Shown here one piece after another: positions 56,420 to 64,000 of a stretch of 64,000 nt of DNA (the first letter of the stretch is position 1; every line of letters begins with the position of its first letter). Under the pieces are notes generated by a model, which was given only the letters and a program-made list of their open reading frames with translations, was not told where the DNA came from and did not search any database. The stretch comes from Halopiger djelfimassiliensis (lineage in GTDB: Archaea; Halobacteriota; Halobacteria; Halobacteriales; Natrialbaceae), in contig NZ_HG315685.1 of assembly GCF_000455365.1 (NCBI RefSeq), forward strand, positions 103,786 through 167,785. The letters run 5' to 3'. The position numbers and the translations under genes were made by a program.

Positions 56420-56988
56420 AGAATCACCTCGGTGACGGCGATGCCGATCAGGAGGAACACGATCCCGAAGACGTCGCCGACGGTCGTGACGACCGGGCCG
56501 ATGACGTTGTCGGGATCGAGCCCCCGACGGTACCCCTTGAATATCACGGTCAGCAACACGCCGAGCATCGCGACGGCGCTCAACAGTGCGGCGACGAACA
56601 GGATGATGACGAGTTCGACGAGGCTGCCCTCCCGTCCGAGCGCGAGCAACACGCCCCACGCGAGGACGGCGATGAACACCGAGACGATCATCCCGTTGAG
56701 AAACGAGGCGACGATGGCGTTCCGGAGGCGGCCGTTCCACTCGAACCGCGGCTCGATGAGTCCCTGGTGGAGGCCACTCGAGAGGCGCGCGCCGAGGGAG
56801 CCGTACACGCCGCCGCGGGTCGCGAGAAACGCCGGCAACAACAGGAGAACGCCGGGAACGCTCGCAATGCCCTCGCGCATGGTCTCGGTCCCGAGCAACG
56901 TACCGGCGAACAGTCCTGCCACGAGGCTGATGAGAATGACTGGCAACGCCTGTTTGTAGACGTCGATGGCGGAATCGTGGCCTAACAT
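56416..56988 (-). CDS. Second MgtE-type transporter locus, half protein 1
   Basis: The 190-residue membrane protein shows LLPAFLATRGGVYGSLGARLS and DPDNVIGPVVTTVGDVFGI, matching 46408-46977. ATG 56988 is preferred to the upstream start at 57075 because a TATA-like TACTTAATG lies near 57018-57026, about 35 bases ahead, fitting a nearly leaderless transcript. In the pore motif Asn is replaced by Gly (RGG instead of RGN), a difference from its paralogue. Mg2+ is the expected ion. Confidence 0.9.
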   Translation of the reverse strand: MLGHDSAIDVYKQALPVILISLVAGLFAGTLLGTETMREGIASVPGVLLLLPAFLATRGGVYGSLGARLSSGLHQGLIEPRFEWNGRLRNAIVASFLNGMIVSVFIAVLAWGVLLALGREGSLVELVIILFVAALLSAVAMLGVLLTVIFKGYRRGLDPDNVIGPVVTTVGDVFGIVFLLIGIAVTEVIL

Positions 56989-57106
56989 TTCATCTGTCCG
57001 AACGTGCGTCTCCGCTCCATTAAGTATTGACGTCCGCGTGGAACTCGTGGCCGAGTCCGTCCCGGCGCTCCACAAGAGATATATCGTCGTCCGAGCGTGC
57101 TCGGGT

Positions 57107-57379
57107 ATGGTCCTTCCCCGCTGGACGTACGCCCGGACGACCGCTGACGCCCTCCATCTCGGGACGACGGTCAGGTATTACTACCGGACGGGCGACTCCC
57201 TTGCAACCGTCGTCGAACGGACCGAACGCTACGTGACGTTCGTCGGCGAGGAGTGCAACGGTCGGTTCACCCACGACCAGATCGACCGCCTGATCGAGGA
57301 CGATCGTCTCGAGGTCGTCCTCGACGACGAGACGCACGCTTCGGCCGAGGACGTGCCGGAGCTGCAGCCGTCGGACTGA
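57107..57379 (+). CDS. Small conserved-looking haloarchaeal protein, unknown
   Basis: The 90-residue protein begins MVLPRWTYARTT and contains a beta-rich centre (TVRYYYRTGDSLATVVERTERYVTF region) and an acidic C-terminal tail. No family is recognised. Codon usage is like that of the neighbours. ATG 57107 is preferred to the longer frame from 56966, which would overlap the promoter of the divergent MgtE genes. Confidence 0.6.
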   Translation: MVLPRWTYARTTADALHLGTTVRYYYRTGDSLATVVERTERYVTFVGEECNGRFTHDQIDRLIEDDRLEVVLDDETHASAEDVPELQPSD

Positions 57380-57395
57380 CGAAGTCGCCCGCAGT

Positions 57396-57965
57396 TCAGT
57401 TCTCGCCGGGCAGGATGTCCCCCAGCGAGCCGCCGATCGCCATCGCGGTGAAGACGACCGACACCTGGCAGACGTTGCGCCACGGCTCGCCCCACGTCAC
57501 TTGGCCCCACAGAGTCATCAGCCCCGCCGCCGTCACGAAGGCGATCGCGAGGACCCACACGGGTCGACGGGGGAGCACGCCGAAGTAGGGATCGGTGATC
57601 CTGACCTCCCGAAAGTCGGCGATATAGAGAATGCCGATGACCAACCCGACGGTGAGCGCGAGGTTCGCAAGGAAAAACCCCGGCCGTGCGGCGAGAAAAT
57701 CGCCAATCGTGATGACGCCGTCCTCGACGAGCATCGGCAGGCCGACGACGACGCTGCCGACGAACGCTTCGGCGATGTCCTTGCGGGTAAACCGCGTGAT
57801 CACCGTGTTGACCGCGCCGCTGTGCGTGAGCCGGTGGACGAGTCGGCGCGTTCGACGCACTTCCGATCGCTCGTCGGCCGTATCGACCGTCTCCTCCAGC
57901 GTCTCGAGCTGGTCGTACAGTTCGTCGATCGTCGCGTCGTCGGGGTCCGTGGCCGGCCGTGACAT
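57396..57965 (-). CDS. DUF2391-type integral membrane protein
   Basis: The 189-residue protein has a hydrophilic N-terminus with a short coiled coil (TIDELYDQLETLEETVDTAD), then a membrane domain of four helices that resembles the DUF2391/TIGR02587 family (FVGSVVVGLPMLVEDG and LMTLWGQVTWGEPW). Function of the family is unknown. ATG 57965 is chosen because the longer frame extends into the promoter area of the divergent oxidoreductase gene. Confidence 0.78.
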   Translation of the reverse strand: MSRPATDPDDATIDELYDQLETLEETVDTADERSEVRRTRRLVHRLTHSGAVNTVITRFTRKDIAEAFVGSVVVGLPMLVEDGVITIGDFLAARPGFFLANLALTVGLVIGILYIADFREVRITDPYFGVLPRRPVWVLAIAFVTAAGLMTLWGQVTWGEPWRNVCQVSVVFTAMAIGGSLGDILPGEN

Positions 57966-58081
57966 ATCCGGTCTCTCGAACGACGACGGATAAAAGTCGT
58001 CGGACCACACCGACGGAGACGACCGGCTCTTTCGGGAGGAACCGGTATCGTTTTGCGGTCGCGGATGGCAGTTCATTACAT

Positions 58082-59767
58082 ATGAGACACGTACGGGGAC
58101 CGCTGTGTACGATCGATGTCGGCGAGCGAACCGCCGAGACCGAGACGATCGACGACGTCCTCGAGTCGTCCCTCGGGGGCCGGGCGCTCGGAACGAGACT
58201 CGCCCACGATCGGATCCCGTTCGACGCCGATCCGCTGGGGCCGGAAAACCGGCTGTACTTCGCGACGGGACCGCTGCAACACTCCACGATGAGTTTTACC
58301 GGCCGGATGTCGGCGACCGGCGTTTCGCCGCTGACCGACGGGCTGTTGTCGTCGAACGCCGGCGGCTTCCTCTCGCGGAACTTCACCGGGACGGGGTACA
58401 GCGCCGTCGAGATCACCGGTGAGAGCGACGACCTCGTGATCGTCCACGTCACCGATTCGGGCGTCGAGTTCGAGGCCGTCCCTGCCCTCGCCGAAGCGAC
58501 CGTCCCCGAGACCTGCGAGTACATCGCGGACGAACACGGTCTCGAGTCCGAACACACCGTCGTCGTCGGGCCGGCCGGCGAGAATCAGGTCCGCTTTGCG
58601 TCGATGATGACCTCCGAGGAACGGGCGTTCGGCCGTGGCGGTCTCGGGGCCGTGCTCGGCTCGAAAAACGTCAAGGCGATCACCTTCGACGGCGACTCCG
58701 CCCGCGAGGTCGAAATCCCGCCGCTCCAGATGGAGATCCACGGCGAGGCCGCACAGGCCGAGCATCCGATGAAGGAGTCCGGGACGACCTCGGTTACCGA
58801 GTACGCCAACATGGTCGAGGCGCTGCCGAGTTACTACTTCTCGGAGCTGTCGTTCGAGGGCGTCGACGGCATCAGCGGCGACCGCGTCGCCGAGAAGAAG
58901 TACAAGAAAGGGACCTGTTCGGCCTGTGCGTTTGCCTGCAAGCTCCCGACCAGAGACGAGGAAACCGGCCTCGAGACCGAGGGACCGGAGTACGAGACCG
59001 TGATGGCGTTCGGTTCGAACTCCGGCGTCGACGACATCGTCGACGTGATGAAATCGAACAAGCTGTGCGACGAACTCGGCCTCGATACCATCTCCGCGGG
59101 CGACGTCGTCGCGGCCTACCTCGCAAGCGAAGACGAGTTCGGCAACGTCGAGCTGATCCACGAGACCGTCGAGAAAATCGCCCACCGGGAGGGGATCGGC
59201 GACACGCTCGCGGAGGGCATCGACCGCATCCACGACGATCTCGGCGTCGAGAACTGGAGCGTCAAGGGCATGGAGTTCGCCGCCCACGACGGCCGCACGC
59301 TGAACGGGCAGGGGCTGGCCTTTGCCACCTCCAATCGCGGCGCTGATCACATGTACGCCGAGTTTTACCCCTACGAGTACCCGCTCGTCGACGCCGACGA
59401 CGCCTTCGACAAGGAGGGACTCGACGGAAAGCCGCCGAAACTCGTCGAACTCGAGAACCTGAACGTCATCAAAGACAGCGCGGTCCTCTGTAAGTTCTCC
59501 CGGGATTTCGTGACCGAAGAACGCATCGAGACGCTATTGGGTGCTGACTACGAGCAACTGCTCGAGCTCGGCGGCGAGATCGTCTCGCTGGAACGGCACT
59601 TCAACAACCAGCGTGGCTTCGATCGCAGCGACGACGACCTTCCCTACGAGATTCCGGACTTCGAGCGGGGTCTCTCGGAGTACTACGACGAACGCGGCTG
59701 GAACGACGACGGGACGGTTCCCGAGGGACGACTCGAGGACGACAGCGGTGTTCCGGCCGACGACTGA
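58082..59767 (+). CDS. Aldehyde:ferredoxin oxidoreductase family protein (tungstopterin enzyme)
   Basis: The 561-residue protein has the AOR N-terminal beta domain (GGRALGTRLAHD, RLYFATGPL, GAVLGSKNVKAI) and four cluster ligands in the pattern Cys279-x2-Cys282-x3-Cys286 with Cys470. Family members hold a tungsten or molybdenum bis-pterin and one [4Fe-4S] cluster and oxidise aldehydes with ferredoxin. Haloarchaea encode several paralogues whose substrates are mostly unknown. ATG 58082 is preceded by an AT-rich element about 10-35 bases upstream. Confidence 0.93.
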   Translation: MRHVRGPLCTIDVGERTAETETIDDVLESSLGGRALGTRLAHDRIPFDADPLGPENRLYFATGPLQHSTMSFTGRMSATGVSPLTDGLLSSNAGGFLSRNFTGTGYSAVEITGESDDLVIVHVTDSGVEFEAVPALAEATVPETCEYIADEHGLESEHTVVVGPAGENQVRFASMMTSEERAFGRGGLGAVLGSKNVKAITFDGDSAREVEIPPLQMEIHGEAAQAEHPMKESGTTSVTEYANMVEALPSYYFSELSFEGVDGISGDRVAEKKYKKGTCSACAFACKLPTRDEETGLETEGPEYETVMAFGSNSGVDDIVDVMKSNKLCDELGLDTISAGDVVAAYLASEDEFGNVELIHETVEKIAHREGIGDTLAEGIDRIHDDLGVENWSVKGMEFAAHDGRTLNGQGLAFATSNRGADHMYAEFYPYEYPLVDADDAFDKEGLDGKPPKLVELENLNVIKDSAVLCKFSRDFVTEERIETLLGADYEQLLELGGEIVSLERHFNNQRGFDRSDDDLPYEIPDFERGLSEYYDERGWNDDGTVPEGRLEDDSGVPADD

Positions 59768-59869
59768 TCGGGTGGCTCGCGTCTTTCGCCGTCCGATTCC
59801 GGATGGCGACAGCGTTCCGGCTCCGTCACAACCCTCGGCGGTTGCTGACTGAACGCCTGCGAGCGAGGC

Positions 59870-60193
59870 TCAATCCGGGTGATCGGACTCGTTTTCCTCT
59901 TCCGTCGCGGGGCGGTCCTTGCCGCGGGACGGCAGCGGCGTGTCGTCGGCCCGCGAGGGATGAATGTTGAAGTTATTCCCCCTGTACGGATCCGTTTCCG
60001 GATCGTAGGACAGTTCGCTTCGTTCGAACAGGTAGATGAAAAAGCCGAACAGCGGGACACAGAAGGTGATCGCCGCCCACTTCGTCGCCGGCTCGAGGCC
60101 GATTCGCCCGGCGTCGTAGTAGGTCACTGCGGTGAGTCCGAGATGCCAGGCGAGCGGAATCCCCACGAGTATCGCCAGCAGTATCGTGCGCAT
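59870..60193 (-). CDS. Small membrane protein, PLDc_N-like
   Basis: The 107-residue protein has two membrane helices (about 3-20 and 38-58, the latter WAAITFCVPLFGFFIYLFER) and an acidic, Asp/Glu-rich cytoplasmic tail. The W-x3-x-P-x-FG-x-x-Y-x-F pattern resembles the phospholipase D nuclease N-terminal-like (PLDc_N) membrane domain. Function unknown. ATG 60193 (MRTILLAILVG) is the natural start; a longer frame is not supported. Convergent with the oxidoreductase gene. Confidence 0.75.
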   Translation of the reverse strand: MRTILLAILVGIPLAWHLGLTAVTYYDAGRIGLEPATKWAAITFCVPLFGFFIYLFERSELSYDPETDPYRGNNFNIHPSRADDTPLPSRGKDRPATEEENESDHPD

Positions 60194-60486
60194 ACCGGGT
60201 CTAGGGGTCGAGGATACTAAACCGCCGGCCACGTCGCGGTGTCGGCCCGTCGACCACTGTCGGTTCGGCCGGGCCGTTCGAACGGGATCACGTCGGTAAC
60301 CGACCCCTATCGGACTAGTAGCGACGAGCGGCCGAGCGGCCGGAGCCGGATCCCCGCCGTCGAGACGCGGTTTCGATACCTAGCGCCCGGGTACAGCCGC
60401 GAAACCCTGCCTTCGAACGGGAAACGATTTTCGCCGTTTATTGCTGGTCCGATTGACATGTCGGTGCCCAGCGTGGGCACATAACC
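60194..60486. other. 293-bp divergent region before the small secreted protein
   Basis: It contains a TATA-like cgtttattgc at about 60435-60444 and the palindrome 60464-60480. The left part (60194-60420) is GC-rich with short complementary stretches and no gene that I can support. Confidence 0.5.
60464..60480. promoter_or_regulatory. Palindrome GTGCCCA-GCG-TGGGCAC before the secreted protein gene
   Basis: Perfect 7-bp arms with a 3-bp spacer, ending 6 bases before ATG 60487 and about 25-35 bases after a TATA-like element. It sits on the expected transcription start. It could be an operator or, if transcribed, a stable hairpin at the mRNA 5' end that limits translation. Confidence 0.55.
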
Positions 60487-60813
60487 ATGAACGGTCGTCT
60501 CACACGGTGGTTCGAAGCGCATCGACGAACAGTGACGCTGGCCGTCCTCGCCGTCGCACTCCTCGGGATGAGCGTCGGGATCGGGGCGGCAGCGGACGCC
60601 GAGTCGAACGCAGAACAGACGGTGACGAACTCGAGCGATCAGACCGACGTCGACGTCTCCGAACAGCGACTCGTCGAATTCAGCGAAGACAGTATTGAAG
60701 CGACACCGACCGTCCCCGGCGTCTCCAATGGACTTCTCGACGGGATCACTGACGGCATCGCCACGGATATCGACGACATCGATGTCGCGGTTCCCGACGT
60801 TACCGTCGGCTGA
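60487..60813 (+). CDS. Small secreted protein, unknown
   Basis: The 108-residue protein has an N-terminal basic region and hydrophobic signal (VTLAVLAVALLGMSVGIGAA) with a cleavage-like A-A-A-D site near residue 33. The mature part is acidic, Asp/Thr/Val-rich, with a VPGVSNGLLDGITDGI segment. No cysteine, no anchor and no recognised family. Export by Sec is inferred; function unknown. It is convergent with the thiolase gene. Confidence 0.65.
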   Translation: MNGRLTRWFEAHRRTVTLAVLAVALLGMSVGIGAAADAESNAEQTVTNSSDQTDVDVSEQRLVEFSEDSIEATPTVPGVSNGLLDGITDGIATDIDDIDVAVPDVTVG

Positions 60814-60924
60814 CCGAGCAGCGCCCCCGCTGCCCTTCGCTTGCTCGAGTGACGGTTCGAAACGCTGGCCCGAGGCGTTCCCGTGGAACTCGGTTTCGCG
60901 GTCCTTCTAACGGCCGGGAGCGGT

Positions 60925-62061
60925 CTAGTTGACCTCGAACTCGATCGCCGCTCCCTGTCCGAAGCCGACACACAGCGTCGCCAGTCCGCGACCGCCGCCG
61001 CGCTTTCGGAGTTCGTGGATCAGCGTCACCGGCAAGCGTGCGCCGGACGCGCCGAGCGGGTGGCCGATCGCGATCGCACCGCCGTTGACGTTGAAGATTT
61101 CGGGATCGATGCCGAGCTCGTCACGCGAGTAGAGCGACTGGCTGGCGAACGCCTCGTTGAGTTCGACCAGATCGTAGTCGTCGATCTCGCGGCCGTTTCG
61201 CTCGAGCAGGCCCCGCGTCGCGGGTACCGGCCCGATCCCCATGACTGTCGGGTCGACGCCGGCAACGTTGTTCATCCCGACTTCGGCCACGATCTCGAGG
61301 TCGTGTTCCTTGGCGAACGCCTCGCTCGTAACGAGCAAGGCGGCGGCCCCGTCGGAGATCTGGGAGGCGTTGCCGGGCGTGACGGTCCCGTCGGACTTGA
61401 AGACGGTCGGCAACTCGGCGAGTTTCTCCGCGGTCGTTCCGGGGCGGAGCCCCTCGTCCTCTTCGACGGTCCCGTCGTCGGTCTCGATCGGGACGATCTC
61501 GTCGTCGAAACGACCTTCCTCGGTAGCTTCGACGGCACGTTGCTGGCTTCGTGCGGCGTACTCGTCCTGTTCGTCGCGGCTGATGTCGTACTCTTCGGCG
61601 ACCTTCTCGGCGGTCATTCCCATCTGTAGTTCGCCGATATTGTAGTGTTCGGCCAGCCGCGGGTGGACGTTCGACGTGTTTTCGCCCATCTGGACGCGGG
61701 TCATGCTCTCGACGCCGCCGGCGATGATCGCGTCGCGGTTGCCGGCGGCGATCGCGTCGGACGCAGAGATGACCGCCTGCATCGAGGAGGCACACCAGCG
61801 GTTGATCGTCGTCGCCGGGACGTTTTCGCCCAACTCGGAGAGTAAGGCGATGACGCGAGCCAGGTTGTTCCCCTGCTCGTCGCGTTGCTGGGCACAGCCC
61901 CACATCAGATCGTCGATCTCGTCGCCGGAGAGGCCGGTTTCTGCCAGAATCTCGTCGATAAGTGGAATGGAAAGATCCTCGCTGCGAAGATCGGCGTATA
62001 CGCCGTCCTCTTTCCCCTGTGGCGTTCGGACAGCTTTCACCACGACTGGTGTCTGTGACAT
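60925..62061 (-). CDS. Thiolase (acetyl-CoA C-acyltransferase)
   Basis: The 378-residue enzyme has the nucleophile Cys90 (NRWCASSMQA), the catalytic His334 (GGAIAIGHPLGASGA) and the second Cys364 (LCVGFGQGAA). It cleaves 3-ketoacyl-CoA or condenses acetyl-CoA, so it serves beta-oxidation or acetoacetyl-CoA formation (mevalonate or PHA routes). A C-terminal DUF35/zinc-ribbon partner gene, common beside archaeal SCP2-type thiolases, is not present, so a FadA-like role is more likely. AT-rich promoter sequence precedes ATG 62061. Confidence 0.95.
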   Translation of the reverse strand: MSQTPVVVKAVRTPQGKEDGVYADLRSEDLSIPLIDEILAETGLSGDEIDDLMWGCAQQRDEQGNNLARVIALLSELGENVPATTINRWCASSMQAVISASDAIAAGNRDAIIAGGVESMTRVQMGENTSNVHPRLAEHYNIGELQMGMTAEKVAEEYDISRDEQDEYAARSQQRAVEATEEGRFDDEIVPIETDDGTVEEDEGLRPGTTAEKLAELPTVFKSDGTVTPGNASQISDGAAALLVTSEAFAKEHDLEIVAEVGMNNVAGVDPTVMGIGPVPATRGLLERNGREIDDYDLVELNEAFASQSLYSRDELGIDPEIFNVNGGAIAIGHPLGASGARLPVTLIHELRKRGGGRGLATLCVGFGQGAAIEFEVN

Positions 62062-63641
62062 ATACTACCGAACATTCCTCACGGACTTAAATCCGATTAG
62101 AACTCCGCGGGATACACTGACGGTTTACGGACGGTGGTCGTGCTTGCAATCACTGTCCGGAGTACGGACGTCGGATCGATCGCGTTCGAACTGCTTCGAG
62201 CACTCGAGCACGACATGACTATGGAAAATAGTATAAAAACACTCATGTTGTTCATAGCTATAGATATAGGTACGAATCCGAGAACTATTGGCGATAGTCT
62301 CCGTTTGTGACTTTGCTGGCTCACACCTGATTTCGGTCCCTGATCTGTGGCCGCGTTTTATGACGGGTTAACTGCCATCCAAGCGCAAATAATCCGGATC
62401 AGAGTAGTCGGTGTATCCGCTCCGTAATAGCTCTCCCGTCACTACAGCTGTGGCGAACACAGGTGGCGGTGTCTGCTTTCCATAATTGATGAAACGATTA
62501 CTTGGTTTCTATCATATTAATTACTGGTACATAGGCTGGATCGCGAGGTCCCGAACAGGTCCGAGACGACGTGTTGTAAATCGCTCCGTTGGACTCGGGG
62601 GACGATGGCGATTGGATTACATGTGTATTACTGTAAAGCACGGCAAGGCTGGGAGCAGAATACCACACAGTTTCGGATCTGAGGTCAGGGCCACCCCGAG
62701 CCGTTGGACGATCTATAATGCTACATAACGATATATAATACTATTTAGTTCTATGTAATAATTCGAGGATTCCGCCTCGAGCTCCTGTTCTGCGCTGGCT
62801 TTCGGTGGGATCGGAACAATATATCGACAGCGAATCGACCGACGCTTCAACTATTTGCAGTGCGTTCTACATAGTAAAAGATGTTCATGGTTCTCGGCTA
62901 CGGAACCGTCCATTCGACTTCGATCGGAGCGGACGGTCGTCTGCCGATATCGTGTTTCTCGAGAAATGGTGTCTGTAAACGCCATTATAGCTGACAATCC
63001 ACGCAGCAGTCCAACGGAGGGTGTCGGTGGAGGTTCCACTTGACGGGTTGTCCGTGACCCGGCACGCATCGTCCCTCGTGGCCACCCAGTTCGCGACGGT
63101 GCCCGGGATGAATCCGAGTCCGGGTCGGCGACGGTTCGTTCCCCCGGTATCGTACTGGGGCCGATCGGATGGGGACTCTTCCCATCGGCGTCGATTGGAT
63201 CGATTCGGCCGGTACATTTTTCACTGTCGTCCGTGACCCTCACCACTGGCGGCAAGGAGGAGCTACTGTCCAGCGACTGCTTGTCTGTCACTGACCCACG
63301 TGCAGTGCGATCGGTAGGGTCCCCTGCCCTACTATCGCCAGTCACGACCACTCGATCAACCCCTGTCTTTCCCGGCGTTACGTCCTACAGTAGCGGCTCT
63401 TCCTCTCGATAACTCCGTGACACACGAGATGTCTCCCGACGATCACACAGTTGGAGCCGCTGATCGGCGGGGGTATCCCCAGTTTCGTCCTTTCTCTCCC
63501 GTTCGTTGGAAAACAATCAAAAATATATAGGTCTATATAGCAAGATATAGGGGTAACGGGGGGATATAGGGTTGGTCGTGAACACATGACTGTATCGAGC
63601 TATGATAGCCGTGGATGGATCGCTTCGGGGGGTGTCCTGTG
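62062..63641. other. 1.6-kb AT-enriched region without a supportable gene
   Basis: The stretch contains many stops in all frames, AT-rich islands at 62220-62275, 62705-62765 and 63505-63570, and TATAG-type words. Frames at 62486-62728 (+) and 62851-63351 (-) are open but have no family signature and unusual composition. It may hold remnants of lost genes or mobile DNA, a regulatory RNA or a replication-related region; I cannot choose. The thiolase promoter is at its left end. Confidence 0.5.
63525..63569 (+). repeat. Helically phased ATATAG repeats
   Basis: ATATAG occurs at 63525, 63535, 63545 and 63564: three copies at exactly 10-bp spacing and a fourth 19 bp further on. The array ends 72 bases before the HAD-family gene. 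DNA-phased repeats of this kind can bind a protein on one face of the helix or bend DNA; they also overlap TATA-like sequence. Confidence 0.6.
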
Positions 63642-64000
63642 ATGACATCGTTCGAGGGAGCGATCGTCGATCTCGACGGGACGGTCTATCTCGGCGATGA
63701 ACTCATCGAGGGCGTTCGGGAGGGGATCGAGTGCCTTCGATCGAGCGGTACCGAGGTTCTTTTCCTCACGAACAATCCGATACGCCGGCGTTCCGACTAT
63801 CGAGATCGCCTCCGATCGTTTGGGATCGATGTCGTCTCCGAACGGATCGTCACCTCGGGATCGATCGCGGCCGAGTACCTCGCGACACGGCATCCGGACG
63901 CGGCGACCTACGTCGTCGGCGAGTCGGCCCTCGTCGCCGAACTCCGGGACGCGGACGTTCCGCTTACAACTGAGCCGAACGCGGCGGAAGTCGTTCTCGC
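63642..64000 (+). CDS. HAD-family (NagD/pNPPase-like) phosphatase, partial
   Basis: From ATG 63642 (a GTG one codon earlier is also possible) the frame stays open to the right edge, giving 119 residues. HAD motif I is seen as VDLDGTVYLGD (nucleophile Asp and Asp+2) and motif II as LFLTNNP, with the C2-cap-type layout of HAD-IIA enzymes such as NagD and archaeal 4-nitrophenylphosphatase. It would dephosphorylate a small metabolite. The C-terminal catalytic part lies beyond the window. Confidence 0.9.
   Translation, partial: MTSFEGAIVDLDGTVYLGDELIEGVREGIECLRSSGTEVLFLTNNPIRRRSDYRDRLRSFGIDVVSERIVTSGSIAAEYLATRHPDAATYVVGESALVAELRDADVPLTTEPNAAEVVL

Noticed and set aside
55820-56740. 306-codon extension of the second MgtE half protein
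   Set aside because: The added N-terminus is Arg-rich shadow of the overlapping half protein; GTG 56419 with GTGA overlap is the better start.
62486-62728. 80-codon plus-strand frame in the right-hand gap
   Set aside because: Composition (Trp, Tyr, Arg, Ile) unlike acidic haloarchaeal proteins and no recognisable family.
62851-63351. 166-codon minus-strand frame in the right-hand gap
   Set aside because: Ser/Thr/Arg/Pro-rich without domain, signal or conserved-looking start; the codon positions do not show the usual third-position GC excess.

Overview
The window is chromosomal DNA from an extremely halophilic archaeon (class Halobacteria; the gene content would suit Natrialbales, but the genus is inference). 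Evidence: very acidic predicted proteins, high GC coding DNA with AT-rich promoters, split archaeal RNA polymerase subunits (B''/B' and A'/A''), archaeal EF-2, type II GAPDH, Bat-type HTH_10 regulators, a PGF-CTERM surface protein and a haloarchaeal transducer.

Layout. 1-6.1 kb: a giant secreted subtilisin/beta-helix protease and a coupled PGF-CTERM protein (runs off the left edge), behind a promoter with two palindromes resembling DtxR/Idr-type metalloregulator boxes. 6.3-15 kb: housekeeping genes (ATP-grasp ligase, Hsp20, GAPDH, M29-like peptidase, LURP-one, HVO_0476-type zinc protein, NhaC antiporter, two isoaspartyl methyltransferase paralogues). 15-20.3 kb: signal transduction (receiver-GAF-GAF-Bat-HTH regulator and a chemotaxis transducer), the transducer being bracketed by two identical tRNA-Asp genes inside a 130-bp perfect direct repeat. 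20.6-37.2 kb: the transcription/translation supercluster rpoH-rpoB''-rpoB'-rpoA'-rpoA''-nusA, rps12-rps7 and EF-2, interrupted by an aldehyde dehydrogenase, a V4R-like protein, a DUF5781-type putative zincin and a lipoprotein.

37.4-42.4 kb: an unrecognised three-gene operon (HEAT-like repeat protein, a 324-aa protein, and a 751-aa TPR-like protein whose C-terminal half looks homologous to the 324-aa protein). This is the best candidate in the window for an undescribed system. 42.8-49 kb: serS and an ion-homeostasis block: tandem PhoU-TrkA_C protein, a 46-aa membrane protein, a split MgtE pair, and two Fluc/CrcB fluoride channel genes preceded by a recognisable fluoride riboswitch, divergent from a CDF metal transporter with a palindromic operator at its start. 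49-62 kb: histidine kinase whose 3' end overlaps the CDF gene, MBL hydrolase, acyl-CoA synthetase, CPA1-TrkA antiporter, a second split MgtE pair, aldehyde:ferredoxin oxidoreductase, small membrane/secreted proteins and a thiolase. 62.1-63.6 kb is an AT-rich stretch of 1.6 kb without a supportable gene, followed by the start of a HAD-family phosphatase at the right edge.

Themes: gene expression machinery; metal and ion homeostasis (Mg, F, K/Na, transition metals); signal transduction; and fatty acid/aldehyde metabolism. No CRISPR array, rRNA gene or intact insertion sequence was seen.
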